Under the pieces are notes generated by a model. It was given only the letters and a program-made list of their open reading frames with translations, searched no databases and had not been told where the DNA came from. This document shows, one piece after another, positions 13,660-22,295 of a stretch of 64,000 nucleotides of DNA. The position numbers and the translations under genes were made by a program. This DNA comes from Acinetobacter guillouiae CIP 63.46 (GTDB taxonomy: Bacteria; Pseudomonadota; Gammaproteobacteria; Pseudomonadales; Moraxellaceae): the NCBI RefSeq assembly GCF_000368145.1, contig NZ_KB849290.1, positions 1 to 64,000 on the forward strand. The letters run 5' to 3'. Position 1 is the stretch's first letter. Each line of letters begins with the position of its first letter.

Positions 13660-14187
13660 ATGATTTACGACCACAATGTTAATATGAATGAATACGTGAA
13701 TCCCACGGTTCATATTCAGATTCGATCGGAAAATCAAAATAATAATTTTCGACCAGATGAATATTTAAAGAATAAAGCATTTGAAACTTTTAAAAATCAA
13801 ACTGAAGCATTTAAGAAAGAAAGCTTAATCGATATTAGCAAATTTACTGAAAAACTTGTCAGTATGTCACGTAGTACTACTGCACATCGTTGTGCAAGAT
13901 ATGTGCGTATAGCGCTTGAATCAGCTGGTGCACGTTTTTCTGATCATCCTGTTGCGGCTTCAGATTGGGGTTCGACTTTAACTGAGATTGGTTATAAGCA
14001 AATCCGTCCTGACTTTGATAATCCTCAAGAAGGTGATATTTATATCATCAACAGTACCAGTCGCCATCGTTATGGCCATATTGCCGGATTTACAGGTTCT
14101 CAATGGGTTTCTGATTTTAGACAACGTAGTTACGATGTGTATAAAGACCCAAATGTAACCTATGAATATTATCGTTTAGCTGCTTAG
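13660..14187 (+). CDS. CHAP-like cysteine hydrolase, probable peptidoglycan amidase
   Basis: 175 residues with no signal peptide or membrane helix. The C-terminal 100 residues carry an apparent CHAP/NlpC-type papain-like core: C78 at the start of a helix (AHRCARYVRIALE) and H140 in a strand (RYGHIAGF), separated by the usual GDIYII strand motif. Enzymes with this layout cut peptidoglycan stem peptides or amide bonds. The N-terminal 60 residues are polar and unrecognised. Its leaderless, stand-alone form could fit a phage-derived lysin, a type VI secretion effector or a cytoplasmic hydrolase, but no phage genes, VgrG or immunity gene are adjacent. The start is well set by GAGGA six bases before the ATG. 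Function is inferred from fold motifs only. Confidence 0.65.
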   Translation: MIYDHNVNMNEYVNPTVHIQIRSENQNNNFRPDEYLKNKAFETFKNQTEAFKKESLIDISKFTEKLVSMSRSTTAHRCARYVRIALESAGARFSDHPVAASDWGSTLTEIGYKQIRPDFDNPQEGDIYIINSTSRHRYGHIAGFTGSQWVSDFRQRSYDVYKDPNVTYEYYRLAA

Positions 14188-14230
14188 TTATACAGTCAAA
14201 ATCATTTAATCCATTACGGATTAAAAGATA

Positions 14231-14267
14231 AAAAAGGAAGCTTTTGGAATGAAAGGCTTCCTTTTTT
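14231..14267 (+). terminator. terminator after the CHAP-like gene
   Basis: Arms AAAAAGGAAGC and GCTTCCTTTTTT with an inner stem, 44 bases after the stop codon. The symmetrical A and T runs could also serve the convergent gene at 14296. Confidence 0.85.
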
Positions 14268-14295
14268 ATTACTATGCTTTTTTACTACACCACCT

Positions 14296-14667
14296 TTAGT
14301 CAAAACGTTTTGCGCGATTTTGATAAATTGACATGATAAATAGACCCAATGCAGCAAAGCCAACCGCTTGAATCGAGGTCAATATTTTATGTTGTGCGGG
14401 TAAAAAAGCCATTAAAAGCATAAGTGCAAGCAATGGGTAGATTGAAAATAAAATTTTAAAACCTTGAGCATAGACATTATGTTGAGCAATTTTTAGCCCC
14501 AGCATTCTTAATAAATGCGTAGAGATTCCAATTGCTAAACATATCACGGTAAACGTTGGACTTAACTTCTCAATCGTGGCGCAATAATAAATTATCACAC
14601 AGGTTAAGATTGAGATGATCACTTTCATTTCACGGCTACAGCGCGCTGAATACCAAAAATCTAACAT
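14296..14667 (-). CDS. small membrane protein, paralog of the upstream gene
   Basis: 123 residues, I do not recognise the family. About four hydrophobic segments (near 14-31, 38-55, 70-88 and 95-113). It starts MLDFWYSARCSREMKV and has a C-terminal IQAVGFAALGLFIMS block. The upstream gene has a matching MLEFWFDP start and AQGIGFMALAVCIF block, so the two look like a tandem duplication. Its ATG overlaps the stop of that gene in TAATG, indicating translational coupling. No catalytic or transport motif is visible. Confidence 0.75.
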   Translation of the reverse strand: MLDFWYSARCSREMKVIISILTCVIIYYCATIEKLSPTFTVICLAIGISTHLLRMLGLKIAQHNVYAQGFKILFSIYPLLALMLLMAFLPAQHKILTSIQAVGFAALGLFIMSIYQNRAKRFD

Positions 14668-15053
14668 TATTTAGACGCTTGTTCAGATGAGTTTTTATTG
14701 AGTAGGGAGAGTGGTGAAAAAATACAAACCGCTAGGGCCATAAAGCCAATACCTTGAGCGCCTGGGATTAAAATTTCACCATTGTTCATGTTTTTAAAAA
14801 CCAATGCCAAAACTAAAGCCAGTGGAATCCAGGTCAATAAACGATAAAGAAATCCTGTTGGGCGTTGGGCTGCAAAATGAACCTTACAGTAACGACAAAT
14901 CAGAAAAATAATACCTGTACCTGCAAAAAGTAAAATATTATCAAGGGTTAAAGGCTGGTACCAATATAGTCCAATACTGACTAGTGCCAATAAAATAAGA
15001 AAAATGAGCTTCTTTGCAACCGCGACTTTAGGATCAAACCAAAATTCAAGCAT
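14667..15053 (-). CDS. small membrane protein, first of a paralogous pair
   Basis: 128 residues with about four hydrophobic segments (near 14-31, 38-53, 70-87 and 99-115) and a polar C-terminal tail. Unrecognised family; see the paralog at 14296, with which it shares start, size and topology. It lies downstream of lgt on the same strand but is separated from it by a terminator, so it probably has its own promoter in 15054-15090. Confidence 0.75.
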   Translation of the reverse strand: MLEFWFDPKVAVAKKLIFLILLALVSIGLYWYQPLTLDNILLFAGTGIIFLICRYCKVHFAAQRPTGFLYRLLTWIPLALVLALVFKNMNNGEILIPGAQGIGFMALAVCIFSPLSLLNKNSSEQASK

Positions 15054-15091
15054 AGTGATTTCGTTTAAATTGGATAATGATAATTTAGCAT

Positions 15092-15122
15092 AAAAAAGGT
15101 GAAGCTTAGCTTCACCTTTTTA
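15092..15122 (-). terminator. terminator after lgt
   Basis: Arms AAAAAGGTGAAGC and GCTTCACCTTTTT around a short TA loop. It lies 18 bases past the lgt stop and ends in T on the minus strand. Confidence 0.9.
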
Positions 15123-15139
15123 AACTTAGCCCATAAGGC

Positions 15140-15958
15140 TTAAGTATTTTTTTGTGGACCCCAGTCAAAAATTTTCTTTTGGTAAGCGTACCAAATCAAC
15201 CACAATCCAATCAGAATCATTGGGAATGAAAGGATTTGACCTTTGGTCATCCAGCCAAACAGGATATAACCTTGATCAGCATCAGGTTCACGGAAGAATT
15301 CCATAAAGAATCGAGCACAGCCATAACCCATTAGAAAGATTGCAGATACGGCATAACGTGGGCGTGGTTTAGCACTATAGAACCATAGAATAAGGAACAG
15401 CAGCAGTCCTTCACACAGCGCTTGATAGAGCTGAGATGGATGACGAACCAAATGTAGTGGATCAGTCGGGAAGATCATACCTAGCGCAAAGTTAGGGTCA
15501 GAAACTTGACGACCATATAATTCACCACCGATGAAGTTACCAATTCGACCAAACATCAAGCCCGTCGGTACACAGGGCGCAATGAAGTCCAGGGTTTCAA
15601 ACCAAGTTTTCTTATATTTATGACACCACAAAAGCATGGCGATCATTACACCAAGGAAGCCCCCATGGAAACTCATACCACCAGTCCAGACTTTAAATAG
15701 CCAGATAGGATCTGCTAAAAATTTGCCAAACTCGTAAAATAAAACATAGCCTACACGACCACCGAGCACAACTCCAAGTGCGCCAAAGAACACCAGATCT
15801 GAAACCATTTCAGAGTTCCAGTCAGCACGTTGTTTCGCGCGATAAGTAGCAAGTCCCCAAGCACATAAAAATGCCAAGAGATACATCAGTCCATACCAAT
15901 GGACGTTGAGTGGACCCAGTGATATCGCAATTGGGTCAATATTCGGGTAGGTGAGCAT
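15140..15958 (-). CDS. lgt: prolipoprotein diacylglyceryl transferase
   Basis: Inner-membrane enzyme that moves diacylglycerol from phosphatidylglycerol to the lipobox cysteine of prolipoproteins, the first step of lipoprotein maturation. 272 residues with about seven membrane segments. Family hallmarks are HGGFLG with H98, the signature GRIGNFIGGELYGR (137-150, including R138), and HPSQLYQ. Several lipoproteins in this window (6868, 8924, 9235, 39780) are predicted substrates. In E. coli lgt is joined to thyA; here thyA is 3 kb away, with other genes between. Confidence 0.96.
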   Translation of the reverse strand: MLTYPNIDPIAISLGPLNVHWYGLMYLLAFLCAWGLATYRAKQRADWNSEMVSDLVFFGALGVVLGGRVGYVLFYEFGKFLADPIWLFKVWTGGMSFHGGFLGVMIAMLLWCHKYKKTWFETLDFIAPCVPTGLMFGRIGNFIGGELYGRQVSDPNFALGMIFPTDPLHLVRHPSQLYQALCEGLLLFLILWFYSAKPRPRYAVSAIFLMGYGCARFFMEFFREPDADQGYILFGWMTKGQILSFPMILIGLWLIWYAYQKKIFDWGPQKNT

Positions 15959-16052
15959 TCCTAATCCTTGATTTTCTATTTTGCACAGATTTTAGCTGAA
16001 ACATATTAAAAATGTTGTACATTCAATGTGTAAACTTCATGGAATGTATTTT

Positions 16053-16835
16053 ATGTGTATTGTGGCATTGGCTTGGCAAGTTTTGGATGATTTACCTGTT
16101 TGTTTAATTTCAAATCGTGACGAATTCTACCATCGTCCAAGCACTCAATTACAGTCATGGTCCAACAGTCCGATTATTGCAGGGCAAGATTTGCAATCCG
16201 GCGGGACATGGATGGGGGTCACACCACAGGGACGTTGGGCAGTGATTACCAATTATCGTGATGGTGCTGATAAACAAACTTATCCGACGACACGAGGCTA
16301 TTTGATTCAAGCCTTTTTAGAGTCAGATCAAACACCGATTCGTTTTGCACAAGCACTGGAAAAGCAGCAAAGAGATTATGCGGGTTTTAACTTATTTGTG
16401 GGTGATCGACAGCAAGCTGTTTATATGAGTAATCGTGGTGAAGCCCCACAAGTATTATCCCAAGGTGTATTTGTCGTTTCAAACGGCTTGATGTCAGACG
16501 ATTGGGAAAAAACTAAGCATTTACGTAAACGCTTTACCCAAGAATTTTTACCCATGCTGCAAGTTCCTGCTATCCCTGAACAAGATCTACAATTCGCTGT
16601 TTGGGATATTTTAGAAGATGAACGAAAAATTATTCCTGATTTACTGCCCAATACTGGAATTAATCCTGAGATGGAAGCGTTGTTGTCTTCAACATTTATT
16701 CAAAGTCCAATTTATGGGACACGCTGTTCCAACTTTTTAAGAATAAGCAGTACGCAGATTGATTGGATCGAAAAAACACAACAAGGTGAACATATGGGTG
16801 AGTTAGTCGAGATTAAGCGCGCTATTGAAAAATAA
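16053..16835 (+). CDS. NRDE (TANGO2-like) family protein
   Basis: About 260 residues. Starting at the ATG at 16053, the protein begins MCIVALAW with Cys as residue 2, as in the NRDE/TANGO2 family. The family motif NRDEF follows near residue 22, then a GGTWMGV segment and NYRD. The Cys2 position is compatible with an N-terminal nucleophile fold, but no reaction is established for bacterial members. GGA lies 9 bases upstream of this ATG; a longer frame from 16026 would bury Cys2 and is disfavoured. It diverges from lgt and converges on phoX, with a shared terminator. Confidence 0.82.
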   Translation: MCIVALAWQVLDDLPVCLISNRDEFYHRPSTQLQSWSNSPIIAGQDLQSGGTWMGVTPQGRWAVITNYRDGADKQTYPTTRGYLIQAFLESDQTPIRFAQALEKQQRDYAGFNLFVGDRQQAVYMSNRGEAPQVLSQGVFVVSNGLMSDDWEKTKHLRKRFTQEFLPMLQVPAIPEQDLQFAVWDILEDERKIIPDLLPNTGINPEMEALLSSTFIQSPIYGTRCSNFLRISSTQIDWIEKTQQGEHMGELVEIKRAIEK

Positions 16836-16870
16836 AAAGCCATAGCAACTTTCATCACTATGGCTTTAAA
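16836..16870. terminator. bidirectional terminator between NRDE gene and phoX
   Basis: Arms AAAGCCATAG and CTATGGCTTT with a 12-base loop, flanked by A-rich and T-containing sequence. It begins at the NRDE gene stop and ends 18 bases before the phoX stop. Confidence 0.75.
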
Positions 16871-16887
16871 AGAATAAATTTAGTTGA

Positions 16888-19053
16888 TTAGCCAGCAATT
16901 ACACCGCCATCTTTACGAGTAATGACGACAGTTGCAGAGCGCGGGCGAGCGGTCTTATTGCTTGGATCTTTTTGTGAGGCAGGCCAGTTACTTGATGGCT
17001 TATCAAAGCTAGGTGAGTCTTCACCAGGATGCTGAACATTGATAAAAATGGCTTTGTAGTCGGGTGTCATGGTGACACCCGTGATTTCACATTGTTTTGG
17101 GCCTGTTAGGAAGCGACGCAGGTTTTCATCAGTGACTTGTTTACCCACGATCGTTTCTTGCCCAGCAGATGATATTGCTTTTGCGCCATCACCGACTTTA
17201 CCAGGCAGTGCAGCAAGCATCATACAGTTGGTGGTATCTGTATAAGCACCATCATCCGTTTGAATCCAAAGTACACCACGTGGATCGAACCACATACCAT
17301 CTGGCGAAGATAAATCATTGTTATCATTTAACCCAGATAAGTTGATGTTACTGGCCATTTTTGCTTCGGCACCAAAGAGGTAGATATCCCAAGTAAAGCT
17401 TTCAGCTGTGGTTTTATTATCTTTTTCATGGAAGCGGATAATGTGACCATTTACATTGCCTTTACCGCCTTCTGGGTCGCTATAGTTTCGTGGATTTGCG
17501 GCATCTAATGCATGTGCTGTACCACGGTTCGAGTTATTGGTTAAGGTGACATAGACTTCACCATTCTCAGGGTTCACCGCAACCCATTCTGGACGATCCA
17601 TTTTGGTGGCTTTGACCGAATCACCGGCTAAACGTGCAAAAGTAGTGACATCGGCTTGAGATTTAAAAGGATAGACGGTATTGCTATCATTTAAACCGTT
17701 TTTACCGTATGCCAATTCAATCCATTTACCTGTACCATCATTATTGAATTGCGCAACATATAGCTTGCCACTGTTCATATATTTATCACCAGCGCGATAG
17801 CCACCATTGACATCTTTTGCATCCCACTTCGCATCAGATACAAATTTGTAGATATATTCGCCACGTGAGTCATCGCCCATATAGAAGGCCAGATTTTCCC
17901 CTTCGATTAAACGGCTTGAACGACAGTCTTCATGTGCAAAGCGACCTAAAGATGTACGTTTAACTGGGTTTGAACGACTATCGAATGGATCGATTTCAAC
18001 AATCCAACCAAAGGTATTTGCGCCGTTGCGATAATCTTTGTCTGCTGAGTCAGCGGTAATTGAAGAGTTCCAACGGTCATATAAGTCTTGGCTCTCGATT
18101 GCCCCAATCGCAGTTTCCCAGCCATAACGTGAGCTGGCACCATCTTTTAAACCATAGCGATTCAGTGCGATGATTTCAGCCGCACTACGTTTTGCATCGT
18201 CACCTTTATTACGCACAAAGTATCCAATAAAGTTTTCTTCTGTGGTGAGGTAAGTCCCCCAAGGTGTGTAACCATTACCACAGTTATTATGTGTGCCACG
18301 TGTTTGCTTTGCTGAGCTTGAGTATTTGGTTTTCACCAAGTCTGAACCCGCAACTGTACCTGCAAAGTCCATGACCGTTGACGCTGTAATACGGCGATTA
18401 AATGGAGAGCTTTTAACAATCTCTACTTTTTGTGTGGTTGCATCTTTTTTTAATTCAATGACGGAAACACCGTGTGCATTGACTTCACGAATTACTTCAT
18501 CTTCTGGGCGACGGCCATTTACTTTTGTTGCACCTTTAGGATGTAAGAAGGTTTGATTAATGTATTCATGGTTCATGACCAATAAGCCACGGTTTGAGGC
18601 TTTCGCATCATATTTAGAGCTATTGGAATTTAAGCCAAAATAGCTCATACCATCATGACAATCGCCTGAACGCGCTGTAAAGCTGACCCCTGAAGGAACA
18701 TTGTTATCATCCCAGTCAGGGATCGTTTGCATTAATGGATCACCTAAAGCATAAAGCACATTTGCTTCATAACCAGCAGGAACAGTGACGATGTCATTGA
18801 GGTTTTTTGCAACAGGGTTAAAGGTGAATTTTTCAGGTTTTTTAACAGTCGTTGTTGGGGTTGAGTTATTGTCATCGTCGTCATTACAGCCGACTAGGCT
18901 CGATGCTAAAGCGAGAGCAGCTGCACCACTTGCTGTTTTTGTAATTAAACTACGACGAGAAATCCGTTGTTCTAAAATGTCACGGAAATGTGTGTTATTC
19001 GAAGTATTGTTATCTAACTCTTGATTTTCATGATATGGCGTGAGGTCTGTCAT
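16888..19053 (-). CDS. phoX: PhoX family phosphatase, Tat-exported
   Basis: Calcium/iron-type alkaline phosphatase of the PhoX family (phosphate scavenging from phosphoesters), 721 residues. The N-terminus has a Tat signal, SRRSLI with R33-R34, then a mild hydrophobic stretch. That stretch ends in LVG-C56, a possible lipobox, followed by an Asp/Asn-rich linker, so it may be a Tat lipoprotein. PhoX landmarks include MNHEYINQ, THNNCGNGYTPWGTYLTTEEN (split around residues 250-275), GRFAHEDC and SSPDGMWFDPRGVLWIQTD near the end. tatABC lies just upstream on the same strand, which fits a folded-cofactor substrate. No clear Pho box was found upstream. Confidence 0.92.
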   Translation of the reverse strand: MTDLTPYHENQELDNNTSNNTHFRDILEQRISRRSLITKTASGAAALALASSLVGCNDDDDNNSTPTTTVKKPEKFTFNPVAKNLNDIVTVPAGYEANVLYALGDPLMQTIPDWDDNNVPSGVSFTARSGDCHDGMSYFGLNSNSSKYDAKASNRGLLVMNHEYINQTFLHPKGATKVNGRRPEDEVIREVNAHGVSVIELKKDATTQKVEIVKSSPFNRRITASTVMDFAGTVAGSDLVKTKYSSSAKQTRGTHNNCGNGYTPWGTYLTTEENFIGYFVRNKGDDAKRSAAEIIALNRYGLKDGASSRYGWETAIGAIESQDLYDRWNSSITADSADKDYRNGANTFGWIVEIDPFDSRSNPVKRTSLGRFAHEDCRSSRLIEGENLAFYMGDDSRGEYIYKFVSDAKWDAKDVNGGYRAGDKYMNSGKLYVAQFNNDGTGKWIELAYGKNGLNDSNTVYPFKSQADVTTFARLAGDSVKATKMDRPEWVAVNPENGEVYVTLTNNSNRGTAHALDAANPRNYSDPEGGKGNVNGHIIRFHEKDNKTTAESFTWDIYLFGAEAKMASNINLSGLNDNNDLSSPDGMWFDPRGVLWIQTDDGAYTDTTNCMMLAALPGKVGDGAKAISSAGQETIVGKQVTDENLRRFLTGPKQCEITGVTMTPDYKAIFINVQHPGEDSPSFDKPSSNWPASQKDPSNKTARPRSATVVITRKDGGVIAG

Positions 19054-19572
19054 ACGATTCCCTTTGGCTTTAAGTCTTGTTTAAATGTGATTTTGATTCA
19101 GCTTAAAAACATACAGAACAAATGTGTAAGATCTCTTACTCTTATATTTAATATTGGTTAAATTTAATCTTATTTTAAGAAAGTAATAGGATTGTCATAT
19201 TTGTATTTAGATAATTACTGTGCTGTTCAATTTCTATAAAGATTGAGATATGACTGATTGAGCTTGATATGTGCTTGGTGAATTGAATCAACAGGATTAA
19301 CTTGTAGTTGTTTTTTAAATAGAGATATTTCATAAAGAGATTTTAATAATAGACTTCTTTTCTAAGCGCTTATTAAAAGCATAGATCGACATAAAATCCC
19401 CCTCATCCTAACCTTCTCACGAGGGGAGAAGGAACTTTTAATCGCAATATAATTCACTCAACATGATCACTTTTGACTTATGAAATAGATCTAATGTATT
19501 CGAATAAAAGGGCTGAAGATTAAGCGACAGACTTATTTTTATAGTTGTTTCTAAAAAGAATTTAACACTCTT
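19054..19572. other. gap between phoX and the tatC terminator
   Basis: About 520 bases with no credible gene. It holds the phoX promoter region, a palindromic element at 19397-19432 and otherwise AT-rich sequence. A TTGTCATATTTGTATTT stretch near 19193 only weakly resembles a Pho box. Confidence 0.6.
19397..19432. repeat. palindromic intergenic element, copy 2
   Basis: Two competing hairpins in one CT-rich tract: CCTTCTC (19412-19418) with GAGAAGG (19426-19432), and CCCCTC (19399-19404) with GAGGGG (19421-19426). Related in composition to the elements at 11391, 22224 and 55426. Confidence 0.55.
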
Positions 19573-19607
19573 AAAAATAAAAAATGACCTCAAAAGAAGT
19601 CATTTAA
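19573..19607 (-). terminator. terminator of the tatABC operon
   Basis: Arms AAATGAC and GTCATTT, extended by partial pairing, followed by a T-rich tail on the minus strand. It lies about 30 bases after the tatC stop. Confidence 0.75.
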
Positions 19608-19635
19608 ATATTAAAAAGCTTTTTTATTTTGATAC

Positions 19636-20418
19636 TTAAGCATCTACAGTTTTACGTTTTTCAATTACTTTACCCAGCAATAAACCCAGCTCAAATAGCA
19701 TCCACATTGGAATTGCGAGCATGATCATTGAAATTGCATCTGGTGGGGTAATAAACATAGATACGAAGAAACATCCCACCACGATAAAGCGGCGCTTTTC
19801 AGCCAATGTTTTAGTGGTGACGAAACCAACTAAAATTAACACTAAAGTAATGATCGGGATTTCAAAGGTTACGCCAAAGACCAAGAATAATTTTAGGCAG
19901 AAGCTTAAATAACTATTGATGTCCGTCATTGGCGCGACGGTTTCTGGTGAAACACTGATAAAGAAATGTAGGATAGATGGCAATGCAATAAAGTAAGCAA
20001 AAGCAATCCCTGAATAAAACAGCACGATACTGCCGAACAACAATGGAAATGCTAGATTTTTTTCTTTTTCGTATAATGCAGGTTTAATAAACGCCCAAAG
20101 TTGATAGATGATAAAGGGCATCGCCAGCATTAGTGCAATAAAGAAGTTTAACTTAAACGGCGCCATGAAGGTTGCTGTAACATCAGTTGCAATCATGGTT
20201 GAGGTTGCAGGTAATTGTTTTCTGAGTGGTTCTGATAACGCAATATAGGTCTTATTGGCAAATGGCAATAAACAAAAAAATATAGCGATGAGCGCGCCAA
20301 CAATTTTAAATAAATGCTTACGTAACACCATCAGGTGTTGAGTAATCGGCATTGCATCTAAAGCTGGCGTCTCGGTAGACGAGGCATCATGTACTTGTGG
20401 TGCTAATGAGTCGCTCAT
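19636..20418 (-). CDS. tatC: Sec-independent translocase TatC
   Basis: Core polytopic subunit of the twin-arginine translocase; together with TatB it binds the RR signal peptide. 260 residues with six membrane segments. Conserved features are the N-terminal PITQHLMVLRKHL segment (the usual H-L-x-E-L-R/K region), FMAPFKLNFFIALMLAMPFI and GVTFEIPIITLVLI. The ATG overlaps the tatB stop by four bases (ATGA), so it is translationally coupled. The nearby phoX gene encodes a likely substrate. Confidence 0.96.
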   Translation of the reverse strand: MSDSLAPQVHDASSTETPALDAMPITQHLMVLRKHLFKIVGALIAIFFCLLPFANKTYIALSEPLRKQLPATSTMIATDVTATFMAPFKLNFFIALMLAMPFIIYQLWAFIKPALYEKEKNLAFPLLFGSIVLFYSGIAFAYFIALPSILHFFISVSPETVAPMTDINSYLSFCLKLFLVFGVTFEIPIITLVLILVGFVTTKTLAEKRRFIVVGCFFVSMFITPPDAISMIMLAIPMWMLFELGLLLGKVIEKRKTVDA

Positions 20419-20870
20419 ACAGCCACCTTCAATTGCGGTACTTCTTTAACAAGAACAATTTGTGGTCGAGTTACAGTACAGTTTTGTTTATCTAACCAAG
20501 TCTTTGACATATAAATAGCGGGGACCGTAATATCAAGTTTATGATAAGTGGTGTGAGTTTTTTTATTGTCTGTTGTTACTAGATAACTTTCTTGTTCTAC
20601 AGCAATTTTTTGTTGTTGTAACTCTTGCATTTGAGCCTGCATTTTTTGTTCAAGTTCTTGAATTTTTTGCATCTCTTGTTGCATTTGTTCTCTAAATTCA
20701 GAAAGACGTAATTCACGGTCGATGTCATTTTGGACACTACTAATTGCACGTTTAAATTTGCTATACCATTTGGCAGCAAAACGCGCAGCTTCAGGAAGTT
20801 TATCTGGTCCCAATACCAAGAGCGCAATGATCCCAAACACTAACAGTTCTGAAAATCCAACATCTAACAT
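20415..20870 (-). CDS. tatB: Sec-independent translocase TatB
   Basis: Tat receptor subunit working with TatC. 151 residues. The single N-terminal membrane helix is followed by the hinge GPDKLPEAAR and an amphipathic helix, then a glutamine-rich coiled coil near residues 60-95 that is unusually repetitive (EQKMQAQMQELQQQK). The C-terminal 50 residues are variable. The gene starts 17 bases after the tatA stop. Confidence 0.93.
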   Translation of the reverse strand: MLDVGFSELLVFGIIALLVLGPDKLPEAARFAAKWYSKFKRAISSVQNDIDRELRLSEFREQMQQEMQKIQELEQKMQAQMQELQQQKIAVEQESYLVTTDNKKTHTTYHKLDITVPAIYMSKTWLDKQNCTVTRPQIVLVKEVPQLKVAV

Positions 20871-20887
20871 GATCTACGCCTCACCGA

Positions 20888-21112
20888 TTAGTGTTTTACT
20901 GTAGAGTTCACATCAGTATTGCTAGTTTGATGTTCTAGTGTACGCGTTTCAGTCAGTGAAGCAGTTGTTGCCTCTTCTTCTTTAATCGATTTCTTAAAAT
21001 CTTTTACGGCACCACCAACATCTTTACCTAAGTTTTTCAGCTTTGATGTACCAAATAGTAGAATCACAACAATTGCAAAAATAAGTACATGCCAAATCGA
21101 TAATCCAGCCAT
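20888..21112 (-). CDS. tatA: Sec-independent translocase TatA
   Basis: Pore-forming subunit of the Tat system. 74 residues: one N-terminal membrane helix (ISIWHVLI-type start, here [18 protein letters not shown]), the hinge [10 protein letters not shown], an amphipathic helix [12 protein letters not shown] and a polar tail. It is the first gene of tatABC; its promoter should lie in 21113-21200. Confidence 0.95.
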   Translation of the reverse strand: MAGLSIWHVLIFAIVVILLFGTSKLKNLGKDVGGAVKDFKKSIKEEEATTASLTETRTLEHQTSNTDVNSTVKH

Positions 21113-21286
21113 AGTTTTAACTCCTATTTAATAACAGCTATAACAACAGTTATCCATGACAAAAAAGTGACACTAATATTTCAATTTAAAGACAGGCAAT
21201 ATTTATAAATTATTTTGATATGTTAAACGTCATCTATATTTGGAAAATGCTAGTATGTTCATGATTTGAGAATAAGGTGTAGTATT

Positions 21287-22162
21287 GTGGCTTTGTTATT
21301 TCCAGTTTTATCATTTATCTGTGGGCTGATACTGGCGAATAGCAAATTTTCAGTAAACTTAAAATCACTCATGTCTTTGCTGTTGGCTCGCTTATTTATC
21401 CCGATTGTGATTATTTACAATATGGTATTTTATAAATCGGGCAGTATTGCTTTAATTTTATTTGCTTTTTTCTCATGCTTTACGCTTTTCTTTATTTATC
21501 TCACGCTGTCTAAAGATCGTTTAGCTTCATTGTGTTTTAGCTATACCAATATGGCATGGCTCGGCTTTCCGATTGCCTTGGCTATATTTGGTCCAGACAA
21601 TAGTATGCTGATGATACCGCTCTATATCGGGGTTTCAATTTTTGGAAACTCTTGGGCTGTGACTTCGGTAAGTTCAGCCCCGCAATCCAAACAATTGCTT
21701 ATCAAAAAAGTACTGCAATCGCCACCTGTGATTGCCTTGATCATTGCAGGGCTTTTACGTTGTTTTGATGTGCAACAGTTTCAGACAAATGATTGGATTA
21801 ATTGGATTTATACTCTGGCTAAATGGAGTATGAGTTTTACCGGTATGTGTGTATTGGGGATGTGGTTAAGAAAAACCAAAGTCCATATCGAGGATTTACT
21901 GTCCAGTACTAAGCTTGCAATATTAAAGTTAGTTTGTGGTGTTGTATTGTGCAGTCTAGCTTATTTCTTTTTACCTGTTCCACAGATCCATCAATATATT
22001 GGGGTGATGTTTTTACTGTTTTGTTTACCGCCAGCTGCCAATATTGTCGCATTGGAAACCCACTATCAAGGCACTGGGGTTTCAGCAAAATATATTGCTT
22101 CGGGAACGATAGTCAGTTGTGTGGTATGCGTCCTATATGGTGTGTTGATTCATTTTTTATAG
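21287..22162 (+). CDS. AEC family transporter
   Basis: Integral membrane permease of the auxin-efflux-carrier/malonate transporter family, about 291 residues with roughly ten hydrophobic segments. Supporting segments are ARLFIPIVIIYNMVFY, SYTNMAWLGFPIALAIFG and the C-terminal CLPPAANIVAL block, where family members have a conserved proline-rich break. Substrates of bacterial members are mostly organic acids or unknown. I choose the GTG at 21287, with TAAGGTG about 8 bases upstream; the longer frame from a TTG at 21266 has no ribosome site. It is divergent from tatA. Confidence 0.8.
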   Translation: MALLFPVLSFICGLILANSKFSVNLKSLMSLLLARLFIPIVIIYNMVFYKSGSIALILFAFFSCFTLFFIYLTLSKDRLASLCFSYTNMAWLGFPIALAIFGPDNSMLMIPLYIGVSIFGNSWAVTSVSSAPQSKQLLIKKVLQSPPVIALIIAGLLRCFDVQQFQTNDWINWIYTLAKWSMSFTGMCVLGMWLRKTKVHIEDLLSSTKLAILKLVCGVVLCSLAYFFLPVPQIHQYIGVMFLLFCLPPAANIVALETHYQGTGVSAKYIASGTIVSCVVCVLYGVLIHFL

Positions 22163-22223
22163 TTTTATCGGTTGATTGGTTTATTTTGCTTCGTTTTAGA
22201 TAAGTTTTAGCGATATCCATCAT

Positions 22224-22254
22224 ATTCCTCCTTTGCTCAAAGGCGAGGAGGAAT
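22224..22254. repeat. palindromic intergenic element, copy 3
   Basis: Perfect 9-base arms ATTCCTCCT and AGGAGGAAT with a possible inner CTTTG/CAAAG stem, in the convergent gap between the AEC transporter and rdgB. It could act as a weak terminator but has no T run. Confidence 0.6.
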
Positions 22255-22295
22255 CTAACAAAATCGTATGATTTTAAACGGCTGGTTTTAACTGC

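Noticed and set aside
14296-15053. The two small membrane proteins as immunity partners of the CHAP-like hydrolase
   Set aside because: They are convergent with it, separated by a terminator, and look like a duplicated unrelated family.
19193-19211. Possible Pho box upstream of phoX
   Set aside because: Only the first half resembles the consensus; the second repeat is absent.
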